A stretch of DNA of 64,000 nucleotides from Ectopseudomonas oleovorans. GTDB lineage: Bacteria > Pseudomonadota > Gammaproteobacteria > Pseudomonadales > Pseudomonadaceae. Below, in pieces: positions 16,826-24,531 of this stretch. The notes under the pieces are model-generated. The model made no database searches. It worked only from the letters and a program-made list of their open reading frames with translations, and was not told the origin of the DNA. The stretch is taken from the NCBI RefSeq assembly GCF_003052605.1, contig NZ_QASO01000121.1, positions 39,860 to 103,859 of the forward strand, written 5' to 3'. Numbering within the stretch: position 1 is the stretch's first letter; every line of letters starts with the position of its first letter. The position numbers and the translations under genes were made by a program.

Positions 16826-18070
16826 ATGGATCACGATACGCCACACTCTCGCGATTTCGATGCCAGTGCGGCTCTGCATGTCGGCCGGGGAGAGGACTTT
16901 TCCGATACCTTCTGTGAGCCTTTGGCGATGACGTCCGCTTATACCTTCGCTTCGGCTCGTGATGCTTGGGAAAAGTTCACTGGCCAGCAGCCAGGCAATG
17001 TCTACAGCCGTTTTACCAATCCCACTGTGCGTGCCTTCGAGCGGCGTATCGCATCGCTCGAAGGGGCCGAAGATGCGGCAGCCTTCGCCTCCGGTATGGG
17101 GGCGATAGCCGGTCTTTGCCAGGCGCTGTTGAGCCAGGGCGAGAACATTGTCTGCAGCCGTGATGTGTTCGGTACAACCTTGAGTGCTTTGCGCAACTAC
17201 ATGGGCCGGTTTGGTGTCGAGGTGCGCCTGGTTGAGCTGACCGATCTGGATGCCTGGCAGCGCAATATCGATAGCAGGACGCGTCTGGTGCTGCTGGAGT
17301 CGCCGTCCAATCCGGTGCTGAAGATCGCTGACATCGGCGAAATCAGCCGCATCGCCCATGCCAAGGGGGCCTTGCTGGCGGTGGACAACACGATGCTCAC
17401 CCCGGTTTTTCAGAGCCCGCACTGCCTGGGGGCGGATATGGTGGTGCATTCTGCCGGCAAATACATCGACGGTCAGGGGCGGGCGCTGGCAGGGGTGGTT
17501 ACCGGCAGCGCCGCCCTGATCAGTGAGTTGCGTGGAGTACTGCGTACCCTGGGCATCTCGTGTAGTCCTTTCAATGCCTGGCTGCTGCTCAAGAGCCTGG
17601 AAACCCTCGAGGTACGCATGCAGCGTGTGGCCAGCAGCGCCTTGGAGTTGGCGCAGTGGCTGCGTGAGCAAGCTCTGGTGGAGGCGGTTTACTACAGCGG
17701 CCTGACCGAGCATCCGCAACATGCGTTGGCCTGTCGTCAACAGCGCGGCCATGGCGGCCTGCTCAGCTTTCGCATGAGTGGAGGGCAAGCGGCTGCCTGG
17801 CAGTGGATCGATGCGCTGCAACTGGTAGCGCGTTGTACCAATATCGGCGATACACGGAGCATGGTCACTCATCCGGCTACCACCACGCATTGCCGCTTGA
17901 CCTGGGAGGAGCGTCAAAGCGCTGGAATTCCCGATGGCCTGGTGAGACTGTCCGTAGGGCTTGAACGTCTTGATGACCTGCGTTGCGATCTGGCTCGGGC
18001 CTTCGCCGAAGTCGAGCATGGTCGGCGCCACTCTTCGTTGAGTGTGCTGTACCGGGGGCTGGCCTCTTGA
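16826..18070 (+). CDS. MetZ-like Cys/Met metabolism PLP enzyme with altered active-site motif
   Basis: A 414-residue fold-type I PLP enzyme that closely resembles O-succinylhomoserine sulfhydrylase MetZ (GNVYSRFTNPTVRAFE at 57-72, ESPSNP at 158-163, AVDN at 185-188, NIGDTRSMVTHPATTTH near 340). The Schiff-base lysine is K212 in HSAGKYIDGQGR. MetZ, MetB and methionine gamma-lyase normally have S-A-T-K here; the threonine that contacts the PLP phosphate is glycine (codon GGC). GAGG lies 5 bases before the ATG. Context in a GNAT/HDO/MFS operon suggests a specialised gamma-replacement or elimination on a homoserine- or cysteine-type amino acid rather than housekeeping methionine synthesis. Confidence 0.85.
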   Translation: MDHDTPHSRDFDASAALHVGRGEDFSDTFCEPLAMTSAYTFASARDAWEKFTGQQPGNVYSRFTNPTVRAFERRIASLEGAEDAAAFASGMGAIAGLCQALLSQGENIVCSRDVFGTTLSALRNYMGRFGVEVRLVELTDLDAWQRNIDSRTRLVLLESPSNPVLKIADIGEISRIAHAKGALLAVDNTMLTPVFQSPHCLGADMVVHSAGKYIDGQGRALAGVVTGSAALISELRGVLRTLGISCSPFNAWLLLKSLETLEVRMQRVASSALELAQWLREQALVEAVYYSGLTEHPQHALACRQQRGHGGLLSFRMSGGQAAAWQWIDALQLVARCTNIGDTRSMVTHPATTTHCRLTWEERQSAGIPDGLVRLSVGLERLDDLRCDLARAFAEVEHGRRHSSLSVLYRGLAS

Positions 18071-18084
18071 GCCAGGGGGCGTTG

Positions 18085-18291
18085 GTGTCGCTGAGCATCG
18101 GCGGGGTGATCTTGCTCTTGCAGGGGCTGGCATTGCTGGTTCTTGCGGGTGAAGGCTGGCGGCTGCCACGGGGGCTGTGGTGCTGGCTGCTACCGCTGAC
18201 CGTCGTGTTGCTCTATCTGGTCGATCTGGCCCCGTTGTCCCAGGTGCTGCTACATCTGCAAAGTGATCTGCCGATGTTCTCCTGTTTTTAG
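18085..18291 (+). CDS. Small two-helix membrane protein, end of accessory operon
   Basis: A 68-residue hydrophobic protein with two predicted membrane helices (about 3-23 and 28-48), separated by EGWRLPRGL. The GTG start at 18085 has AGGGGG six bases upstream; a TTG overlapping the previous stop (18067) is possible. It lies 14 bases after the PLP gene, so it is probably translated in the same operon. I do not recognise a family. It could be a partner or immunity-type membrane protein for the transporter, but that is a guess. Confidence 0.6.
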   Translation: MSLSIGGVILLLQGLALLVLAGEGWRLPRGLWCWLLPLTVVLLYLVDLAPLSQVLLHLQSDLPMFSCF

Positions 18292-18412
18292 AGGCATGAT
18301 GATCCGTTCACGAGGGGTTCAAAAAACTGCCTCGATCTAGGCTTTCTGCTGCATCGCGCAGCGAGCGCACCGGTACGCCAGCAGCGTGGGGCGGTAGCCC
18401 CCCGATTGTGTT

Positions 18413-19378
18413 TCAGAGGGTTGCGGCTGATTTTCGATACTGCAGGGGAGGCAGAGGCATTTCCTTGCTCCAGGCCAGGCGAAAGGCTTGGCTGCTGCTG
18501 AAACCGCAACGTTCGGCGAGGGACTCGATAGGGATGCGCTGTTGCTCCAGCAACTGCTTGGCATGTTCCACTCGTAATTTGCGCAGGTATGCCTGAAGGG
18601 TTATGCCGGTGTTCTGGCGAAACAGCCGTGCCAGGTGGCGGTAGCTCAGGTTGAAGCGGCGGGCGACGTCCTCCATGGCAAGCGAGCTGGCAAACTGTTG
18701 CTCAAGATAGCTCTGTACCTCATGAATCAGTGGGTGGATGTGGTTGCGGGTCAGGTCGCGCATGCTCAACTGTGGATCATTGCCGGCGCGGCGGCGGTAG
18801 ATCACCAGTTCCTGGGCCACGCGCCCGGCCTCGCTGCGGCCGAGCCGTTGGCTGATCACGTGCAGTGCCAGATCGATACCGGTGGAAACCCCGGCGGAGG
18901 TGTAGAGGTTGCCGTCTTGCACGAACAGATGGTTGCTCAGCACCTCCGCGAGGGGAAAGTGCTGCTGTAGCTGTTCCGCGTAACGGTGGTGGGTCGTGCA
19001 GCGGCGACCGTCGAGCAGGCCGGCTTGGCCGAGCAGAAAGGCGCCTGTGCAGATTGAACAGATCGCCAGGTCAGGCGTGTGGCTGGCGATTCGTTGCAGC
19101 CAGTGCGCGACTTGCTGCAGGATGCTTTGCTCGGCAGGGATTTGGGGTAATTTGTGGCCAATGACGAACAACAGGTCGCCAGCTTCGAGGCTTTCTGGCA
19201 GTGGCTCCAGCCCGGTCACACTGATGTTCTGGAAGCACTCGATCTGCGTTATCGGCCCGATGCAGCGGACGCATAACGGCGCCATGTCCAGTTCAAAACA
19301 GGTTGATATGGTTTGCAGCGGGCCTGCAAGATCGAGCAGATGAGTGTGGGGCAGTAGCAGGAACCAGACATTGCGCAT
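18413..19378 (-). CDS. GlxA-family transcriptional regulator (DJ-1/PfpI plus AraC HTH)
   Basis: A 321-residue regulator with an N-terminal class I amidotransferase-like (DJ-1/PfpI) domain at 1-185, including AICSICTGAFLLGQAGLLDGR with C107/C110 at the nucleophile elbow, and a C-terminal AraC-type double helix-turn-helix (about 220-318: SSLAMEDVARRFNLSYRHLARLFRQNTG and IPIESLAERCGFSSSQAFRLAW, read in parts). Relatives such as ArgR, CdhR and GbdR sense amino acids or quaternary amines. It is convergent with the accessory operon, 121 bases away, and is the obvious candidate regulator. Confidence 0.9.
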   Translation of the reverse strand: MRNVWFLLLPHTHLLDLAGPLQTISTCFELDMAPLCVRCIGPITQIECFQNISVTGLEPLPESLEAGDLLFVIGHKLPQIPAEQSILQQVAHWLQRIASHTPDLAICSICTGAFLLGQAGLLDGRRCTTHHRYAEQLQQHFPLAEVLSNHLFVQDGNLYTSAGVSTGIDLALHVISQRLGRSEAGRVAQELVIYRRRAGNDPQLSMRDLTRNHIHPLIHEVQSYLEQQFASSLAMEDVARRFNLSYRHLARLFRQNTGITLQAYLRKLRVEHAKQLLEQQRIPIESLAERCGFSSSQAFRLAWSKEMPLPPLQYRKSAATL

Positions 19379-19635
19379 CGGTACTTCCTTGTCGACAATA
19401 ATAAAGTGCAGGGCAGGGTGTTACCACTTTCTGCGGTCAACAGGACGGTATTCTTAAAGCATGAAACGGGCCAGGGTTTGCAAAAAAGGCTTGCTCTGCC
19501 ATAGCTCCGACGGTCGCTCAGCACTCCGGTATGAGTTCGTTCAGGCTGGCTGGAGTCGGTGAGCGATTTTGCAGCATGCGACGTTACACTCAGGGAAGTT
19601 CGCTGCGTTGGTGAAGCCGACGCCCAGATCAAACT
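19379..19635. other. Upstream region of the GlxA-type regulator
   Basis: There is no supported gene here. The first part should hold the regulator's promoter; TTGTCGACAATAATAAAG near 19388-19405 is an AT-richer segment with a TTGTCGACAA palindrome (19388-19397) just upstream of the regulator start. It may be an operator or simply promoter DNA. Confidence 0.4.
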
Positions 19636-19763
19636 GTGTGAAAACTACTGCGCTCGGCCATGCTGCGTTAAAAAACGGCTCAAAGTGCTCATTTACAACT
19701 CGTAAACCGCGCTTTTTCGCCGTTTTTTGCCTTGCCTGACCTGCGCTCGCTACGTTTTCACGC
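19636..19763 (+). repeat. Imperfect palindrome (repeat family P, copy 2)
   Basis: GTGTGAAAAC (19636-19645) pairs with GTTTTCACGC (19754-19763), and the core carries TGCTGCGTTAAAAAACGGC, TGCTCATTTACAACTCGTAAAC and a GCCGTTTTTTGCC return arm. The core matches copies at 10832 and 45416. It is a dispersed intergenic element with no coding capacity. Confidence 0.75.
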
Positions 19764-19799
19764 GGTCTGCAAGTGGCTCGGGTTTCGTTTGTGGCTGGC

Positions 19800-20054
19800 T
19801 CAGAGCGCGAAGATCAGCGCCAGGAGCGCCATCAGGACGATCAGTATCAGCCAGACCAGGGCGTTGAGGCGACTGGCGCGCACAACGGCTGGGCCGCGCA
19901 TGTGTACGGGTGGATCGTCCTCCAGGTACTGATCGATGCGGCGTTCGGCTTCCTTCTGGTCGTTTGCCAGGTTTTCGCTGAGCAGGTCGATGGCGGCCTG
20001 GCGTTGATTGGCATGCAGCAGTTGGCGTACGGCCGGGGGGAGTTCGTCAATCAT
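19800..20054 (-). CDS. Small C-terminally anchored membrane protein
   Basis: An 84-residue protein. Residues 1-45 (LPPAVRQLLHANQRQAAIDLLSENL...EAERRIDQYL) resemble the helical C-terminal domain of ribosomal protein L7/L12, a module found in small Pseudomonas membrane proteins. Residues 64-84 form a single transmembrane helix ending at the stop. AGAGGA precedes ATG 20054 by 8 bases on the minus strand, which is why the longer in-frame start at 20129 is not used. No function is known. Confidence 0.7.
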   Translation of the reverse strand: MIDELPPAVRQLLHANQRQAAIDLLSENLANDQKEAERRIDQYLEDDPPVHMRGPAVVRASRLNALVWLILIVLMALLALIFAL

Positions 20055-20419
20055 GCGGCCGATCCTCTTGGTCAGGTGAGCGTCAGTCCCTGCTGGTGGC
20101 GACTGTTGGTCGGCACCTGATGTCGTCACAGTGGCAAGCTGGCAGTCATGGAGATGCTGCAGTTACCTTTAATAAGCCCTCGTAGTCGAGATATTGGCAA
20201 GGCGCCAGTTGACCATCGCCACTGCATGTCTGCGCTGCCGGTATCGAACGGTGCTTGCAGCGCTTGCGCAGGGCACGCAAGAATTGCCGGAGAGGGCAAT
20301 AGCCTCCTGTCGCGAATAAGGGTTATGCAAACGAATACCGATATTGGCTGGCGTAGTTGTGGCGTTACATGGGAGGTATCCATCTCGATCCTTTGCATGA
20401 CGGCAGGCGGCGTAGCATC
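20055..20419. other. Gap without a supported gene before the rhomboid gene
   Basis: No ORF with a plausible ribosome site or familiar product was found. This 365-base divergent space should contain promoters for the small membrane protein and the rhomboid gene. Confidence 0.5.
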
Positions 20420-20968
20420 GTGAGGCGAGGCTGGCTGGTCGAGTTGCGTCCGCTGCTGTTGATCAGTGGCGCGCTGCTGCTGGTGCAACTGGTCAATGCT
20501 TCGCTCGGTGGCGCCTTGAACGTCTGGGGGCTGGTGCCCCGGCATATCGAGGCGCTGCCTGGCATTCTCCTCGCGCCCTGGCTGCACGGCAGTTGGGCGC
20601 ATTTGCTGAGTAACCTCAGTGGACTACTGGTGCTCGGTAGCCTGGTGTTGTTGCGTTCGCGTAGAGACTTCTATTTGTCCAGCGCCTTCATCATTGTCGG
20701 TAGCGGTGTGTTGGTCTGGTTGTTCGGACGCACTGGTCTGCACGTTGGAGCCAGTGGCTGGCTTTTTGGCTTCTGGGGATTGCTGTTGGCGCGAGCCTGG
20801 TTCGAACGCAGCCTGCTCGACCTGTTGCTGGCTGTGCTGGTTTTTTGCCTTTATGGCGGCTGGTTTTTCGGTCTGTTGCCGCGTGCCGATGTCTCCTTTG
20901 AGTACCACCTGGCGGGTGCGTTTTGTGGCGTGTTATATGCCGCGCTGAGTCGCCGACAATATCGTTGA
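20420..20968 (+). CDS. Rhomboid-family intramembrane serine protease
   Basis: A 182-residue membrane protein with about six hydrophobic helices. Rhomboid landmarks are present: WLHGSWAHLLSNLSGL (H56, H61, N65), the catalytic serine in GASG (S112) and the catalytic histidine in EYHLAGAFCG (H163). It cleaves transmembrane helices within the bilayer. The short size is similar to rhombosortase-type enzymes, but no GlyGly-CTERM substrate was seen nearby. The start is uncertain: GTG 20420 is used, with in-frame ATG 20369 and TTG 20357 as alternatives lacking clear ribosome sites. Confidence 0.85.
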   Translation: MRRGWLVELRPLLLISGALLLVQLVNASLGGALNVWGLVPRHIEALPGILLAPWLHGSWAHLLSNLSGLLVLGSLVLLRSRRDFYLSSAFIIVGSGVLVWLFGRTGLHVGASGWLFGFWGLLLARAWFERSLLDLLLAVLVFCLYGGWFFGLLPRADVSFEYHLAGAFCGVLYAALSRRQYR

Positions 20969-21222
20969 ATGGACTGCAGCCGGCTCGGTGAGTAACTGGT
21001 GTGATTGCCTGGTTGGCCTGTGCCGAAGTAGCGATGCGCGCGACGGGGCAGGTGGTGTGAGGGTGGGGCGGGTTATGGCCTGAGCTCTTGCAGATAGAGC
21101 ATCCTGTCGTGCCGGGCATCAGGGCGGCTCAAGTGGCTGACGATGCGCTTGTGTCCGGTCGGGCGGCGGAAGAGGTTTCGCGGTAGACTTGGCGACTTTC
21201 CCGACCAGCCAAGAAGCCCGCC

Positions 21223-21762
21223 ATGGCCCTGCCATCGACCACGTACAAGATCGAACTGAACCTCACCGACATGGATCGCAGCGTCTATGAAAACCTGCGT
21301 TTCACCGTCGCGCGTCACCCGTCCGAAACCGAAGAGCGCCTGGCCGCGCGGTTGATCGCCTATGCGCTGTTCTATCACGAGCAACTGGCGTTCGGCCGCG
21401 GTCTGTCGGATGTCGACGAGCCGGCGCTGTGGGAAAAGAGCCTGGATGATCGCGTGCTGCACTGGATCGAAGTGGGGCAGCCGGATAGCGAGCGCATTAC
21501 CTGGTGCTCGCGGCGTACCGAAAAATTCAGCCTGGTGGCCTACGGTAACCTGCGCGTGTGGCAAACCAAGTGCCTCGATCCCGTACGCAGCCTGAAGAAT
21601 ATCAACGTGGTCGCCCTGGGCCAGGAAGCATTGGCCGACCTGGCGCTGGACATGCCACGTTCGCTGAATTGGAGCGTGATGATCAGCGATGGTGAGTTGT
21701 TCGTCACCGACGAGCGTGGTCAGCACGAAATCCCCATTGAGTGGCTCGCTGGTCAGCGTTGA
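21223..21762 (+). CDS. yaeQ: YaeQ family protein
   Basis: A 179-residue protein with the YaeQ pattern: YKIELNLTDMDRSVYENLRFTVARHPSET (residues 8-36, read in parts), RLIAYALFYHEQLAFGRGLSD and the central CSRRTEKFSLVAYG. The fold is nuclease-like (PD-(D/E)XK-related) in E. coli YaeQ, with a biological role not settled. Length is typical. It lies upstream of recJ, separated by a REP hairpin. Confidence 0.95.
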   Translation: MALPSTTYKIELNLTDMDRSVYENLRFTVARHPSETEERLAARLIAYALFYHEQLAFGRGLSDVDEPALWEKSLDDRVLHWIEVGQPDSERITWCSRRTEKFSLVAYGNLRVWQTKCLDPVRSLKNINVVALGQEALADLALDMPRSLNWSVMISDGELFVTDERGQHEIPIEWLAGQR

Positions 21763-21767
21763 AATCA

Positions 21768-21817
21768 TAGGGCGGGTGCAACCCGCCGGATCACTGTGGC
21801 GGGTTGCACCCGCCCTA
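21768..21817 (+). repeat. REP hairpin GGGCGGGTGCAACCCGCC, copy 1
   Basis: TAGGGCGGGTGCAACCCGCC (21768-21787) faces GGCGGGTTGCACCCGCCCTA (21798-21817), so each arm is itself palindromic and the two arms pair. Two further copies occur at 45338 and 54844. It sits between yaeQ and recJ. Confidence 0.85.
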
Positions 21818-21834
21818 CAAGAAAAAGACCCAAG

Positions 21835-23544
21835 ATGCGTATCGAAGCCCGTCCCTTACCCGCACAACTGCCTGACCTGGGCAATCTGCCGCCTTTGCTG
21901 ACCCGTCTCTACGCCGCCCGCGGCGTGCAGTCTGCCGAGGAGCTGGACAAGGGCCTTGCACGGTTGATCCCGTACCAGCAGCTCAAGGGCATCGATGCGG
22001 CGGTGGAGCTGTTGGTGCAGGCGCTTGAACAGCGTCAGCGTATCCTGATCGTCGGCGACTTCGACGCCGACGGCGCCACCGCCAGCTCGGTCGGCGTGCT
22101 TGGCCTGCGTCTGCTTGGCGCGGCGCATGTGGATTATCTGGTGCCGAACCGCTTCGAGTACGGCTATGGCCTGACTCCGGAGATCGTTGCCGTGGCGCTG
22201 GAGCGCCAACCCGATCTGTTGCTGACCGTCGACAACGGCATCTCCAGCGTCGACGGCGTGGCTGCCGCCAAGGCGGCCGGGCTGACGGTGCTGGTCACCG
22301 ACCACCACCTGCCTGGGCCGGAGCTGCCGGCGGCCGATGCCATCGTCAACCCCAATCAGCCGGGTTGCGAGTTTCCGAGCAAGGCCATGGCTGGTGTCGG
22401 CGTGATGTTCTATGTGCTGTTGGCGCTGCGCGCGCGGCTGCGCGAGATCGGCTGGTTTGCCAGTCGGCAGGAGCCGAATCTAGGCGAGCTGCTCGACCTG
22501 GTAGCGCTGGGCAGCGTCGCCGATGTGGTACCGCTGGATGCCAACAACCGCATCCTGGTGCATCAGGGGTTGGCGCGTATCCGTGCCGGGCGGGCAAGGC
22601 CGGGCCTGCGGGCGATTCTCGAAGTAGCCGGGCGCGATCATCGGCGTATCACCTCCACCGATCTCGGTTTCATCCTCGGCCCACGGCTGAATGCGGCCGG
22701 GCGCCTGGACGACATGAGCCTCGGTATCGAATGCCTGCTCTGCGACGACGAAGCCCTGGCCCGTGACATGGCGGTGCAGCTCGACCAGCTCAACCAGGAT
22801 CGCAAGGCCATCGAGCAGGGCATGCAGCGTGAGGCGCTGGCCCAGCTCAAGGATCTGCCAGTGGCGGACATGCCATTCGGCCTGTGCCTGTTCGAGCCGG
22901 ACTGGCACCAGGGGGTGATCGGCATTCTCGCTTCGCGCCTGAAGGAGCGCTATCACCGCCCGGCCATCGCCTTCGCCGATGCCGGCGACGGCCTGCTCAA
23001 GGGCTCGGCGCGTTCGGTGCCGGGGCTGCATATCCGCGATGCGCTGGACGCCGTGGCGGCGCGTCATCCGGGGCTGATCAGCAAGTTCGGCGGGCATGCC
23101 ATGGCTGCCGGGATGTCGCTGCCGCAGGAGAATTTCGGCGCCTTCGCCGTCGCCTTCGATGCCGAGGTACGCCGCCAGTTGTGCGAGGACGACCTGACCG
23201 GTCGCTTGCTCTCAGACGGCCAGTTAGACGCCACCGAATTCCATCTGGAGCTGGCCCGCGCTCTGCGCAATGCCGGCCCCTGGGGCCAGCACTTTCCCGA
23301 GCCGCTATTTCATGGCGTGTTCCAGATCGTCAATCAGCGCATCGTCGGTGAGCGTCACCTGAAACTGGTGCTCAAGACCGAGTGCGGCAGCGTGCAACTC
23401 GACGGCATCGCCTTCAACATCGATCGCGAGGTCTGGCCCAACCCGACGCTACGCTGGGTCGAAGTGGCGTACAAGCTCGACCTCAACGAGTTTCGTGGCA
23501 ATGAAACCGTGCAACTGATGGTGGCGCATATCGCTCCGCGCTAA
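21835..23544 (+). CDS. recJ: Single-stranded-DNA-specific exonuclease RecJ
   Basis: A 569-residue 5'-3' ssDNA exonuclease acting in RecF recombination and mismatch repair. DHH-family motifs are clear: ILIVGDFDADGATASSVG (about 72-89), LLTVDNGIS (about 128), VTDHHLPG (about 155-162), and the DHHA1 region with KFGGHAMAAG (about 418). An in-frame extension to 21796 reads through the REP hairpin and is rejected; ATG 21835 follows AAGAAAAAGA. The stop overlaps the end of a minus-strand gene fragment. Confidence 0.97.
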   Translation: MRIEARPLPAQLPDLGNLPPLLTRLYAARGVQSAEELDKGLARLIPYQQLKGIDAAVELLVQALEQRQRILIVGDFDADGATASSVGVLGLRLLGAAHVDYLVPNRFEYGYGLTPEIVAVALERQPDLLLTVDNGISSVDGVAAAKAAGLTVLVTDHHLPGPELPAADAIVNPNQPGCEFPSKAMAGVGVMFYVLLALRARLREIGWFASRQEPNLGELLDLVALGSVADVVPLDANNRILVHQGLARIRAGRARPGLRAILEVAGRDHRRITSTDLGFILGPRLNAAGRLDDMSLGIECLLCDDEALARDMAVQLDQLNQDRKAIEQGMQREALAQLKDLPVADMPFGLCLFEPDWHQGVIGILASRLKERYHRPAIAFADAGDGLLKGSARSVPGLHIRDALDAVAARHPGLISKFGGHAMAAGMSLPQENFGAFAVAFDAEVRRQLCEDDLTGRLLSDGQLDATEFHLELARALRNAGPWGQHFPEPLFHGVFQIVNQRIVGERHLKLVLKTECGSVQLDGIAFNIDREVWPNPTLRWVEVAYKLDLNEFRGNETVQLMVAHIAPR

Positions 23545-23678
23545 GGCGCAAGGCTAGCCAGCGCCGCCTTGATCGCCGACGGGTTGGCTTCACTGAAAGC
23601 CGCCTGCATCCAGGGCAATAGGCGGTAGTGCAACTGCCGAAATCGTTCGACGCTGGGCGTGGGTGCTGGTGCGGGCTG
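23541..23678 (-). pseudogene. C-terminal fragment resembling a DapA-family aldolase
   Basis: The minus strand of the recJ-DUF533 gap reads RQLHYRLLPWMQAAFSEANPSAIKAALASLAP before a TAG at 23543-23541. This resembles the C-terminal helices of dihydrodipicolinate synthase-like proteins (…LLPL…F.E.NP..VK.AL). The frame is closed by an in-frame TGA at 23681-23679, leaving only about 46 codons and no start. I read it as a remnant of a deleted gene. The match is by eye and short. Confidence 0.4.
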
Positions 23679-23776
23679 TCAAGCGGCCCCGGCGGTAATA
23701 TCTGGAAGCATTCAGCCGGCTGCCGGGCCAACGTCCGAGGCCTACACTCGGCGAGATTTCCTCAGGAGAATGCGCG

Positions 23777-24517
23777 ATGAATACCCGTGGCTTGCTCGAT
23801 CAACTGCTCAAATCCGGTCAGGAGATGCTGCAACAGAAAGGTGCTGGTGGTGCCTCATCCGGGCTGGGTGGTGCGCTGGGTGGCCTGCTTGGCGGCGCTG
23901 CCGGCAAGGGCAAGGGGGGCGGCAGCGATCTCGGCTCGATGCTCAAGGGCGCCGGTGGCGGCGCAGCGCTGGCCATGCTGCTGGGTAACAAGCGGGTACG
24001 CAAGGTCGGTGGCAAGGTGGCGGTGTATGGCGGTCTGGCTGCGCTGGGCGTGCTCGCCTACAAGGCCTACGGCAACTGGCAGGCGCAGCAAGCCCAGCAG
24101 GGTGGCGCGCAGCCGGTCGAGCCGCAAACCCTGGATCGCTTGCCGGCGCCGCAGGTCGAACAGCACAGCCGCGCCATTCTCAAGGCATTGGTGGCGGCAG
24201 CCAAGGCCGATGGGCATGTCGATGAACGTGAGCGGCAGCTGATCGAAGAAGAACTGGGCAAGCTGGCGCAGGACGCCGAGTTGCAGAGCTGGCTGCACAC
24301 CGAGCTGAACAAGCCGCTGGATCCGGCCGACGTCGCGCGTGCTGCCAGCACGCCGGAAATGGCCGCAGAGATGTACCTGGCCAGCGTGCTGATGGTCGAT
24401 GAGGAGCACTTCATGGAGCGCGCCTACCTCGAGGAGCTGGCGCGTCAACTGAAGCTGCCGCTGGCGCTGAAGAGCGAGCTGGAAACCCAGGTGCGCTCGC
24501 TGTCGGCCGGTGTCTGA
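23777..24517 (+). CDS. DUF533 / TerB-like tellurite resistance-type protein
   Basis: A 246-residue protein with a glycine- and alanine-rich N-terminal region (residues 20-75), one hydrophobic segment (about 70-95, YGGLAALGVLAYKAYGNW) and a C-terminal helical TerB-like domain with acidic motif AAAKADGHVDERERQLIEEEL (about 139-158) and VDEEHFMERAYLEELAR. This matches DUF533 (YebE-type) proteins. The family has a TerB-like fold that can bind metal; its role is unknown. AGGAG lies upstream of the ATG. Confidence 0.88.
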   Translation: MNTRGLLDQLLKSGQEMLQQKGAGGASSGLGGALGGLLGGAAGKGKGGGSDLGSMLKGAGGGAALAMLLGNKRVRKVGGKVAVYGGLAALGVLAYKAYGNWQAQQAQQGGAQPVEPQTLDRLPAPQVEQHSRAILKALVAAAKADGHVDERERQLIEEELGKLAQDAELQSWLHTELNKPLDPADVARAASTPEMAAEMYLASVLMVDEEHFMERAYLEELARQLKLPLALKSELETQVRSLSAGV

Positions 24518-24531
24518 GTCGTCTTCTCGTT

